A stretch of DNA of 50,113 nucleotides from the NCBI GenBank assembly GCA_945875635.1, contig CAMCLD010000012.1:1-50113 (forward strand), given 5' to 3'. How positions within the stretch are numbered: the stretch's first letter is position 1; each line of letters opens with the position of its first letter. Under the pieces are notes generated by a model that did no database searches, was not told where the DNA came from, and saw nothing but the letters and a program-made list of their open reading frames with translations. Source of the DNA: an uncultured Prevotella sp. (GTDB lineage Bacteria; Bacteroidota; Bacteroidia; Bacteroidales; Bacteroidaceae). The translations under genes and the position numbers were made by a program. This document shows positions 18,281-25,585 of this stretch, in pieces.

Positions 18281-19420
18281 TTAATATAGTTCGCCCTCTG
18301 ACATTTCCTCCTTTGTTATCTTCTTCCTGTCCATGGCTCTCCACACATATACTATGTATGCCAGTACAAATGGAACGAGCAGGGAAACGTAGAACATTGT
18401 GCGTAAGGTGAATTCGCTACTACAGCTGTTTGATATTGTGAGCGAGCTGTTCACGTCAGCCAATGAAGGATAATACGCTGTGTTGTTCCAACCTGCGCAT
18501 AGCAGAAGTACAAGGACAACGAGCACAACACCTATGCCGGCATACCAAATGCCACCTATGTATTTCTTACTTATTATTGTGCGCACGACACCATATAACA
18601 AAGATACGAGCCCAAGGGCAAGAGGAATGAGCAGATACCACATTTCCAACAAGTTGTGGAGGTATTTGAGAGAGACGACTTCAAATGTTCCTGATTCTGC
18701 GTTCCATTGCAGTCCTTCCTTCATCAACGTCCTGACTATGAAGACGATGAAAAGTACAAGAAAAACCGAGAAGGTGCCTACCAGTCTTACACTTCCCCTG
18801 CTTCGTATGTTTTCGTCTTCTATGTTGTTCATGAGATACAAGATGCCGAGAGACCTTACAAGGTACAGCACGGCAAGTCCGAACAAGATGTTCCATGGGT
18901 CGAGCAGGGCGTCAAGTCCATAGCTGTCGTTTGCCCAGCTGCTTATTATTGGCTGTAGTGATGTAAGGTTGCCTTTCTCTATCGTGAAGTTGGCTCCGTT
19001 GAAGAAAGTAGCTACTGCCACTCCGAGTAGGAAAGGACCAAACACCCCGTTAATGTATAGACAGGCGTTGAATGTTCTTCTGCCAAGAATGTTTCCCAGC
19101 TTGTTCTGGAACTCATAGCTTACAGCCTGCACTACGAATGTGAACAATATGAGCATCCATAGCCAGTATGCTCCTCCGAAGCTTGTACTGTAGAATAAGG
19201 GGAAAGAAGCGAAGAAAGCTCCTCCGAACGTTACGAGTGTGGTGAATGTTATCTCCCATTTCCTTCCTGTGCTGTTTAGAATCATTCTACTCTCCATGTC
19301 ATTTTTAGCGAGACTGGAGGACAAGGAGTTTGCGCCCTGTACGAACATCAGGAAAACGAGTAATGCCCCGAGCAAAGAGACTATGAACCACCAATAGTGT
19401 TGCAAGAATGTATATGTCAT
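18281..19420 (-). CDS. cydB: Cytochrome bd quinol oxidase subunit II
   Basis: CydB is the second subunit of the high-affinity cytochrome bd terminal oxidase in the inner membrane. The N-terminal YTFLQHYWWFIVSLLGALLVFLMFVQGANSL matches the family, including the QGAN-type segment. Eight to nine hydrophobic segments follow, ending in a short charged tail. The start at MTYTFLQ (19420) is preferred to an upstream ATG at 19450. It lies 96 bases after cydA in a DUF4492-cydA-cydB operon. Confidence 0.93.
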   Translation of the reverse strand: MTYTFLQHYWWFIVSLLGALLVFLMFVQGANSLSSSLAKNDMESRMILNSTGRKWEITFTTLVTFGGAFFASFPLFYSTSFGGAYWLWMLILFTFVVQAVSYEFQNKLGNILGRRTFNACLYINGVFGPFLLGVAVATFFNGANFTIEKGNLTSLQPIISSWANDSYGLDALLDPWNILFGLAVLYLVRSLGILYLMNNIEDENIRSRGSVRLVGTFSVFLVLFIVFIVRTLMKEGLQWNAESGTFEVVSLKYLHNLLEMWYLLIPLALGLVSLLYGVVRTIISKKYIGGIWYAGIGVVLVVLVLLLCAGWNNTAYYPSLADVNSSLTISNSCSSEFTLRTMFYVSLLVPFVLAYIVYVWRAMDRKKITKEEMSEGELY

Positions 19421-19516
19421 AATTGTAAGATGTTTGTTGAAGGTTTGCAAGTTTATATTTGCTTACTGATATTTAGTCAATCGGTTTTCAGTTTGTACAT
19501 AATATATATGTGGTCA

Positions 19517-21082
19517 TTAAGAGCTATATTCCGGTCCTTTCTTTATCTGCTTGCACATGATGCTTATTTCCACGACAAGAAGTGTAGTGAACAGAGCGAG
19601 GAATATAAAGAATGTGGTGGCAACGGAAGAAGCGTTTATGTCAGAGACTGCTGCACGTGTGGGAAGCATATCCTGTATTGCCCATGGCTGTCTTCCGAAT
19701 TCCGCCAATATCCATCCAGCCTCGCTTGCTATATATCCGAGGGGGAGCATGATAATTCCGGCCATGAGAAGCCATTTCTTACCTTTGAGTTCTGTCCTGA
19801 AAGCCATGAAGGTGAGTATGGCAAAGAAGAGAATAAGTAGTGTGCCTACGCCAACCATTATCCTGAAAGCGTAGAAACAAACGGGAATGTATGGCACAAC
19901 GTCATTCTCGTTGTTCAGATATCCATATCCGAAGTTAGAGATGTTGTCTTTAAGGATTTTCTCGGAACTGGCTGTTATTTCAGGCGACGTGTTGCCTTTG
20001 CCCTTGAGTTGTCTGTAGTCGGAAAGAGCCTTGATAGCCTTTTTCCCGCTCTCCATCCTCTCTTTTACGGAAGGAACAGGCACTCCGTCATTTCCTACAT
20101 ACCCCCTTAGTATGTTGTTTACTCCAGGCACGTAAGCGTCGGGGTTGTGCGTTGCAAGCACGGAGAGTCCTTTAGGGATATTGACATGCAGGGGATGTTG
20201 CTCCCTTGCCTTATAGTCGGGTTGCTCAAAAGGATTGACCAATGCGAAGGCAGTAAGTCCTACTCCGTTGCCACCCTCGTAGAGAGCCTCCATGGCTGCC
20301 AGTTTCATAGGCTGTACCTTTGCAATTCTGACAGCCGACGAGTCGCCTGAACCAAGGGCGAGCACCGTGGCGGCAAGTCCTGTCACGGAAGCTATCTTGA
20401 TGCTTGCCTTTGCGAGTTTCTCCTCTCTCTTCTTTAGCAGATACCACGAGCTGACGGCAACCACGAAGACAGCACCTATTATCCACGAGGATATGACTGT
20501 ATGAATGAACTTGTCAACAGCGAACGGGGATAGTGCTACATCCATGAAGCTAACCATCTCGTTGCGCACCGTATCAGGATTGAACTCGCATCCTACCGGG
20601 CATTGCATCCAGGCATTAGCAACGAGAATCCACCATGCAGAGATGGTGGCTCCAAGTCCTGTGAGCCATGTTGATGCAAGATGGAATCCTCCAGACACCT
20701 TGTTCCATCCAAAGAACATGACGGCAACGAAGACACTCTCCATGAAGAATGCCACGATGCCCTCTATGGCAAGAGGTGCGCCGAAGATATCTCCGACAAA
20801 CCAGGAATAGTTGCTCCAGTTCGTTCCGAACTCAAACTCAAGGATAATGCCTGTGGCTACTCCCATGGCGAAATTGATGCCGAACAGTTTCTGCCAGAAT
20901 ACAGCTACGTCCTTCCAGAAAGGTTTGCCACTCTTGTAATAGCATGTCTCCATGATGCCCATTATAAGGGCTAGTCCCAGGGTTAATGGAACAAATAGCC
21001 AATGGTAAATGGCTGTGAGGGCGAACTGGGCGCGCGACCAATCAATGGATGCTACATCAACAGATAGTAATAAATTGTACAT
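19517..21082 (-). CDS. cydA: Cytochrome bd quinol oxidase subunit I
   Basis: CydA holds the three haems and the quinol site of cytochrome bd, which reduces oxygen to water at low oxygen. The N-terminal segment RAQFALTAIYHWLFVPLTLGLALIMGIMETCYY contains the conserved first-helix His. GRQPWAIQDMLPT near residue 450 is a CydA hallmark. At 521 residues it is normal for the family. In Bacteroidales this oxidase allows nanaerobic growth, which is established for Bacteroides and inferred here. Confidence 0.95.
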   Translation of the reverse strand: MYNLLLSVDVASIDWSRAQFALTAIYHWLFVPLTLGLALIMGIMETCYYKSGKPFWKDVAVFWQKLFGINFAMGVATGIILEFEFGTNWSNYSWFVGDIFGAPLAIEGIVAFFMESVFVAVMFFGWNKVSGGFHLASTWLTGLGATISAWWILVANAWMQCPVGCEFNPDTVRNEMVSFMDVALSPFAVDKFIHTVISSWIIGAVFVVAVSSWYLLKKREEKLAKASIKIASVTGLAATVLALGSGDSSAVRIAKVQPMKLAAMEALYEGGNGVGLTAFALVNPFEQPDYKAREQHPLHVNIPKGLSVLATHNPDAYVPGVNNILRGYVGNDGVPVPSVKERMESGKKAIKALSDYRQLKGKGNTSPEITASSEKILKDNISNFGYGYLNNENDVVPYIPVCFYAFRIMVGVGTLLILFFAILTFMAFRTELKGKKWLLMAGIIMLPLGYIASEAGWILAEFGRQPWAIQDMLPTRAAVSDINASSVATTFFIFLALFTTLLVVEISIMCKQIKKGPEYSS

Positions 21083-21114
21083 GATTGTTATTGTTTTTTG
21101 GGGTTATTTGTCGG

Positions 21115-21342
21115 TCATCTTGTGTTTTCATGGCTCCTTTCAACGAGCTGGCTCGATACGTATTCCGCTTTGTCGCCATTTGCAGCCTTCTCGTTCAGGG
21201 TGTTGGGTAGGAAGAACAGCCTGAGGATTATGAAAATGATGAACAGCTTTATCAATATGACAAGCCACAACACCTTTCCAAGCCTCATTTCCGCAAACCC
21301 ATCGCGATAGAAACGGTAAACACTCACGAACGCGTTTCTCAT
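21115..21342 (-). CDS. DUF4492 small membrane protein
   Basis: A 75-residue protein with one strong membrane segment (VLWLVILIKLFIIFIILRLFFLP) and an N-terminus NAFVSVYRFYRDGFAEMRLGK typical of DUF4492, a family regularly found just before cydA in Bacteroidetes. It may be an accessory or assembly subunit of cytochrome bd, comparable in place (not in sequence) to CydX; that is inference. The gap to cydA is 32 bases. Confidence 0.85.
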   Translation of the reverse strand: MRNAFVSVYRFYRDGFAEMRLGKVLWLVILIKLFIIFIILRLFFLPNTLNEKAANGDKAEYVSSQLVERSHENTR

Positions 21343-21369
21343 AATATCTAATAATTATGTTGACAATTG

Positions 21370-21430
21370 CAAATTTAGTAATTTTTATTTAACCATTAAT
21401 CAATTACGAGTATTTTTTTTACTAATTTTG
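21370..21430. promoter_or_regulatory. Divergent promoters for the cyd operon and the HAD/ribF unit
   Basis: On the minus strand TAAATTTG (21377-21370) precedes DUF4492-cydAB. On the plus strand TAATTTTG (21423-21430) precedes the HAD gene. Both fit TAnnTTTG; clear -33 TTTG boxes at ideal spacing are not seen. Confidence 0.5.
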
Positions 21431-21442
21431 CAAACCTAAAGC

Positions 21443-22084
21443 ATGATTTGGTATATGGTGTTGACTGAAAGTAAAGAAATACGCAACATAATATTCGACC
21501 TTGGTGGGGTCATAGTGCCTCTCAGACCCGAGAGATGCATAGAAGCGTTCCACTTTATAGGAGCAGGCAAGATAGCGAGATATGTCGAGGAGCATAGAGT
21601 TGAAGATTTGTTCCTTGACGCAGAGATAGGAAATATTGACAGCCATGAATTCTGCAACAGGGTAAGGGAACTTGTAGGCAAGGACATTCCCGATGATAAA
21701 ATCGTATGGGCATGGAATGAGCTGTTGGGCAATGTTCCGCAGTCGAAGCTGGAACGCCTATTGCTGCTCAGGCGGAAATATAACGTTTATCTGCTCAGTA
21801 ATACCAACGACATGCATTGGGACAAGTGTGAGAATGTTCTTCTCGGGCATGAAGGTCACGGTCTGCATGAACTTTTCAACGATGTCTTTCTCTCATACAG
21901 ATTGCACCTTGCCAAGCCAGATACGGAAATATTCCGAAGAGTCGTAGGAATGGCTGGTATAACGCCAGACGAGACCTTGTTCATCGACGATTCCAAGGTA
22001 AACTGCGACGCGGCAACAAAAGTGGGCATACATTCGTTATGGAACAAGGACGATGACTACTGGCTCAGTTGTGGACTGTCATGA
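21443..22084 (+). CDS. HAD-superfamily phosphatase (subfamily IA)
   Basis: The four HAD motifs are visible: IIFDLGGVIVPL (nucleophile Asp), LLSNTNDMHW (motif II), KPDTEIFRRV (motif III Lys) and LFIDDSKVNCDAA (motif IV). The helical cap after motif I makes it a class IA phosphatase, of the YihX-like type that often acts on sugar phosphates; the substrate here is unknown. Because the promoter element ends at 21430, the second ATG at 21458 (MVLTESKEIRN) may be the true start. It lies directly upstream of ribF; their reading frames can overlap, and the 5' end of ribF is chosen below. Confidence 0.88.
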   Translation: MIWYMVLTESKEIRNIIFDLGGVIVPLRPERCIEAFHFIGAGKIARYVEEHRVEDLFLDAEIGNIDSHEFCNRVRELVGKDIPDDKIVWAWNELLGNVPQSKLERLLLLRRKYNVYLLSNTNDMHWDKCENVLLGHEGHGLHELFNDVFLSYRLHLAKPDTEIFRRVVGMAGITPDETLFIDDSKVNCDAATKVGIHSLWNKDDDYWLSCGLS

Positions 22085-22116
22085 GGACTTGGTCAACAGA
22101 ATACAATATACTTGAC

Positions 22117-23088
22117 ATGAGAATTATTAAGGTAAATGCCTGTCATTCCATTGCAGAGCAACCTCTGTGTGAAAGAGCCCAGACGGCTACAATAGGTTTC
22201 TTTGACGGCTTGCACAAGGGGCACAGAAAGCTAATAGGCGATGTCGTGCAGGCTTCATTAAGGAATGGGACAGAGTCGATGGTCGTGACCCTTGACCGTC
22301 ATCCGTCAGTCTTGTTTTGTCCGGAAAGGCAGCCAAGGCTCATCACAACAGCAGAGGAGAGGATTGGGCTGCTGGCAGAAACGGGCGTTGACAATTGTGC
22401 TATTGTGGAATTCAACAGTTTGACGGCATCACTTTCAGCTCGTGACTTCATGCGAAGGATATTGAAGACGCAATTGAACGTCAGCACCCTCGTAATAGGC
22501 TTTGACAGCCGTTTCGGGCATAACCGCACAGAGGGTTTCGAGGAATACAGAGCCTATGGCAGGGAAATGGATGTGGATGTAAGACAGGATGTTGCGTTGA
22601 CCAATGACGGCGATGTCATAAGTTCCTCCTCTATCCGCACAATGGTTGGTGAGGGCAACGTGGAGCGAGCTGCATCATTCCTTGGCAGGCCATTCTCGAT
22701 AAGGGGAGTCGTCGTTGGAGGCTTCCAGCAGGGAAGGAAGATGGGGTTCCCCACGGCAAACATAAGAGTTCCTGACGATGTCCTCCTGCCCGCTTCAGGT
22801 GTTTATGCCGTGTGGGTAGAGATTGCAGGCTGTCAAGAAGTTTTCCAAGGCATGATGGATATAGGTATGCGTCCCACTTTCAACCGTTGTTCCTTGAGCG
22901 TGGAAGTTCATATCCTTGATTTCAACGCCGATATATATGGTAAGGACGTGAAATTATCTTTTGTGAGTAGGATACGCAGGGAGAAGAAATTTGATTCGGT
23001 TTCCGAACTTGTGAACCAGCTGTCGGAAGATGAAGTCATGACAAGGCAGATACTCTCAGAGGAATTGGCTCCCAAGAGAGCAAAATGA
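22117..23088 (+). CDS. ribF: Bifunctional riboflavin kinase / FAD synthetase
   Basis: RibF phosphorylates riboflavin to FMN and then adenylates FMN to FAD. The N-terminal nucleotidyltransferase domain has TIGFFDGLHKGHRKLIGD (HxGH-like loop) near residues 25-42 and DSRFGHNRTEG. The C-terminal flavokinase domain has GRKMGFPTANIRVPDD near residue 208 and EVHILDFNADIYGKDVKLSFV. The start MRIIKVNACHS at 22117 is preferred; upstream ATGs at 22069 and 22081 would give an unmatched extension into the HAD gene. Confidence 0.95.
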   Translation: MRIIKVNACHSIAEQPLCERAQTATIGFFDGLHKGHRKLIGDVVQASLRNGTESMVVTLDRHPSVLFCPERQPRLITTAEERIGLLAETGVDNCAIVEFNSLTASLSARDFMRRILKTQLNVSTLVIGFDSRFGHNRTEGFEEYRAYGREMDVDVRQDVALTNDGDVISSSSIRTMVGEGNVERAASFLGRPFSIRGVVVGGFQQGRKMGFPTANIRVPDDVLLPASGVYAVWVEIAGCQEVFQGMMDIGMRPTFNRCSLSVEVHILDFNADIYGKDVKLSFVSRIRREKKFDSVSELVNQLSEDEVMTRQILSEELAPKRAK

Positions 23089-23103
23089 CTTTTCCGGAAT
23101 CCT

Positions 23104-23162
23104 TTCCGTCGGTCCACTTTCGATAAAAGAAATCTTCCGTCATTCCGCTTTCGATAAAAGAA
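23104..23162 (+). repeat. Two-unit 31-bp direct repeat
   Basis: Two 28-base units (23104-23131 and 23135-23162) differ at three positions. Each begins TTCCGTC and ends CTTTCGATAAAAGAA. They lie between ribF and the CPBP gene. Confidence 0.8.
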
Positions 23163-23203
23163 GACATGTTTTAAACTTGCGATATTTAACTAACAAGAAC
23201 GAA

Positions 23204-24040
23204 ATGAATAGAAAAGTAAGAGAATTGCTTGACGTGGCATTATATTTAGTGGTGTTTCTGCTAATAGAATGTGCAGTCCAGATTACCATTGCAGTATGTT
23301 ACGCCCAAATGAAAGGCTTGACTTTCCAAGACGTGACAAACTTGATGACAACAGGCGAGGCTGGCAAATTATTAGTGGCAAGCAGTATAGTGAGCAGTAT
23401 GATTGTTATTGTGCTGTTTGTGGCTATGAAATGGATTCCCACGTCCAACCCATGGATTCGCCAGCGCCCATGGAGGGCAATAATATGGGTAGCCTTGATG
23501 GCTGTCGGCACCATACTGCCGTTGGAGTGGGTGTATGAGCAGATACAGTTGTCCATGCCCGAGAATGTGGAGGTTTTGTTTGAGGGAATCATGAAGGAGC
23601 CATGGGGCTACATGGTGATAGGCATCCTTGCTCCTGTTACGGAGGAAATTGTTTTCAGGGGTGCCATTCTCAGAGGCTTGCTTAAGATTCTTGGCAGGCA
23701 CCATTGGATTGCCATTGTCATCACTTCACTATTGTTTGCAGTAACGCACATGAATCTTGCCCAGGGAATCCACGCTTTCATCATGGGCATGCTATTGGGC
23801 TGGGTCTATTGGCGCACCTCAAGTATCGTGCCCGGTATGGTAATACATTGGGTCAACAACAGCATAGCGTTTGTCATGTTCCATTTAATGCCAGACATGT
23901 CGGATGGCAAGATGATTGACTTGTTCCATGGAAGCGAGCGTCACATGATAATGGGCATCTTGTTTTCATGTTGCATTTTCGTTCCTTCCCTGTTGCAATT
24001 CATTTTAAGTACGCGTAAGGGTAGTGATGAGAGCAGGTGA
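23204..24040 (+). CDS. CPBP-family intramembrane glutamic endopeptidase (Rce1/Abi type)
   Basis: The protein has about eight membrane segments and the CPBP motifs: APVTEEIVFRGAILRGL (EExxxR) near residue 146, LLFAVTHMNLAQG (FxxxH) near 180, and MVIHWVNNSIAF (HxxxN-like) near 215. Members cleave membrane-embedded or prenylated substrates; in bacteria many act in bacteriocin maturation or immunity, but the target here is unknown. The ATG at 23204 (MNRKVRELLDVAL) is preferred to a TTG at 23177. Confidence 0.88.
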   Translation: MNRKVRELLDVALYLVVFLLIECAVQITIAVCYAQMKGLTFQDVTNLMTTGEAGKLLVASSIVSSMIVIVLFVAMKWIPTSNPWIRQRPWRAIIWVALMAVGTILPLEWVYEQIQLSMPENVEVLFEGIMKEPWGYMVIGILAPVTEEIVFRGAILRGLLKILGRHHWIAIVITSLLFAVTHMNLAQGIHAFIMGMLLGWVYWRTSSIVPGMVIHWVNNSIAFVMFHLMPDMSDGKMIDLFHGSERHMIMGILFSCCIFVPSLLQFILSTRKGSDESR

Positions 24041-24077
24041 CAATGTCTAAGAAATGTTTGGCGTCAATATAATAAAT

Positions 24078-24103
24078 GCCGGCATCCCATCTGGAATGCC
24101 GGC
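24078..24103 (+). terminator. Hairpin after the CPBP gene
   Basis: GCCGGCAT (24078-24085) pairs with ATGCCGGC (24096-24103), 37 bases after the stop. TTATT follows, so it is a weak to moderate terminator. Confidence 0.6.
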
Positions 24104-24216
24104 TTATTAACAAGAAATTTATATGTTATGAAAAATTTGAGAGATTAAGACTTCACAGCCTTATGCGTTTTGTTTTAACTTAAATGATTATTTATTTATA
24201 GAGAAGCTTAGAAAAA

Positions 24217-24690
24217 TCACTTTATCAAGACTGCATTGTTGGCAACCTTGGCAGCCCTTGATGAGTCTGCCTTTAAGGTGTCAGCCTTTGCCACAGTAGC
24301 ACCATCTTTGGCAGCCGGAGTTTGCGAGAGGTTTGTTTCAACCTGTTGTTCAGAACTGAAAGGAGTCTGCATGGCGTTGCAAAGAGTAATGACAATCGCC
24401 ACTACTGCTGCGGCTTTGAACAGAGGCATCAGTCTCTGGCTTAAGGTAATAGTCTTTGCTTTTACCACATCACCACCTTCTGTCGCAGCAAGTATTTTCT
24501 TGTCGAAATCCTCGCCAAGTGGGCTTGAGTGCCTGTCCTCGGTCTGAGAGAGGAAGTAAGACCTATATCTTTCGATGCCTTCCGGTATGTCTTTCTGACA
24601 ATAGAAAGCACGGAGAATGTCTTCCTCTTCCAGCGATGTCTCACATCGCCAGTATCTGTCCAACAATTGCTCGATATATTTATAGTCCAT
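24217..24690 (-). CDS. Single-span membrane protein, putative anti-sigma partner
   Basis: I do not recognise a named family. The N-terminal 90 residues are cytoplasmic and helical (MDYKYIEQLLDRYWRCETSLEEEDILRAFY, a start resembling Bacteroidales proteins encoded next to ECF sigma factors). One membrane segment (LFKAAAVVAIVITLCNAM) follows, and then a short Ala/Lys/Thr-rich periplasmic tail. It overlaps the 3' end of the ECF sigma gene by 11 bases, so it is translated with it. Topology and coupling suggest an anti-sigma factor or stress sensor, but it lacks the FecR domain and the zinc HxxxCxxC motif. Confidence 0.75.
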   Translation of the reverse strand: MDYKYIEQLLDRYWRCETSLEEEDILRAFYCQKDIPEGIERYRSYFLSQTEDRHSSPLGEDFDKKILAATEGGDVVKAKTITLSQRLMPLFKAAAVVAIVITLCNAMQTPFSSEQQVETNLSQTPAAKDGATVAKADTLKADSSRAAKVANNAVLIK

Positions 24691-25192
24691 ATTCATCAAT
24701 CTTCTGAAACTTTTGTTTAATTGTTTGTCTTGCCCTGAAGATGCTCACTTTCACTTGCTCTTCTGTTATCGACATTATCTGGGAAATCTCTCTGTACGAC
24801 TTTCCTTCGAAGTCTCTTAGATGAAGGCAGGTACGCTGTTTCTCTGGCAATGAGGCTATCAGCAATCTGACCTGTTCAACCTTGTCGCTTACAGCTGTGT
24901 GCTCCAACGGATTGTTTCCCCCCGATGGAATCTGGACAATCTCCTGTCCGAGCGACAGGTGGGAGTTGTCGAGTTTCCTGCATCTGTCTATCGACATGTT
25001 GCGGCATGTGGTCATGCAGAATGCTTCGATGTTGTCTATCAGATGCCAGCTGTCGCGCCTGTCCCATACCTTTATCAAAGTTTCCTGCACCACGTCTTCT
25101 GCCTCCTGGGCATTTCTGGTGATTCGCAATGCGAGTCGAAACAACTCGTTCTTCATTGGCAACACATCGTTGCGGAAACTGATATTTTTCAT
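24680..25192 (-). CDS. ECF-type RNA polymerase sigma-70 factor
   Basis: The 170-residue protein has region 2 (LFRLALRITRNAQEAEDVVQETLIKVWDRRDSW, with the core-binding AEDVVQETL) and region 4 (LPEKQRTCLHLRDFEGKSYREISQIMSITEEQVKVSIFRARQTIKQ, the -35 recognition helix-turn-helix). A short linker lies between. This is a small ECF sigma factor, co-transcribed with a likely anti-sigma partner. A TGTAAC, 16 bases, CGTC sequence upstream suggests it transcribes its own gene. Confidence 0.92.
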   Translation of the reverse strand: MKNISFRNDVLPMKNELFRLALRITRNAQEAEDVVQETLIKVWDRRDSWHLIDNIEAFCMTTCRNMSIDRCRKLDNSHLSLGQEIVQIPSGGNNPLEHTAVSDKVEQVRLLIASLPEKQRTCLHLRDFEGKSYREISQIMSITEEQVKVSIFRARQTIKQKFQKIDEYGL

Positions 25193-25208
25193 CGTTCTAC
25201 AATTTAAT

Positions 25209-25234
25209 GACGAATATGCGTGTAAAAAGTTACA
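25209..25234 (-). promoter_or_regulatory. Predicted ECF-type autoregulated promoter
   Basis: On the minus strand TGTAAC (25234-25229) is followed after 16 bases by CGTC (25212-25209), 16 bases before the sigma gene start. This -35/-10 form is typical of ECF sigma factors (AAC in the -35, CGT in the -10) and differs from the TAnnTTTG form used elsewhere here. Confidence 0.6.
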
Positions 25235-25369
25235 GGATAATCTGAATGTTTCTCCCCATTTAACTTATTTTTACTCTTTCTTTAGCGGAAAGCTACTGCT
25301 CAAACTTTCTTGCAAGGTTTCCATGTATGCCTGTTGCAGCTCGCAATACAATAGTTTGCAAGTTTCACC

Positions 25370-25479
25370 GCAATGCTTTGCGTGAGCCAATGCAATGCTT
25401 TGCAAGTGCCAATGCAATGCTTTGCAAGTGTCAATGCAATGCTTTGCAAGTGCCAATGCAATGCTTTGCGTGAGCATTA
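25370..25479. repeat. Five tandem 22-bp repeats
   Basis: Five head-to-tail 22-base units start GCAATGCTTTGC. The middle three read on as AAGTGCCAAT or AAGTGTCAAT; the outer two have GTGAGC instead. A degenerate copy lies just before (from about 25343). The units are contiguous with no spacers. They lie between the ECF sigma promoter and the 3' end of the large secreted-protein gene. Confidence 0.9.
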
Positions 25480-25504
25480 ATGATTTTCTCTCTATAATGA
25501 AGAC

Positions 25505-25542
25505 AGGACCTGTAGCTTATTTGGTATTTTGCCACAGGTCCT
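25505..25542 (-). terminator. Hairpin downstream of the large secreted-protein gene
   Basis: AGGACCTGT (25505-25513) pairs with ACAGGTCCT (25534-25542) around a 20-base loop, 44 bases past the stop of the minus-strand gene. The tail is not T-rich. Confidence 0.45.
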
Positions 25543-25585
25543 ACTCTTATATGTCATGTGGCGTGCACAAGGCTACGCCATAGGC

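Noticed and set aside
25370..25479. Possible CRISPR array
   Set aside because: The 22-base units are contiguous with no unique spacers, and no cas genes are in the window.
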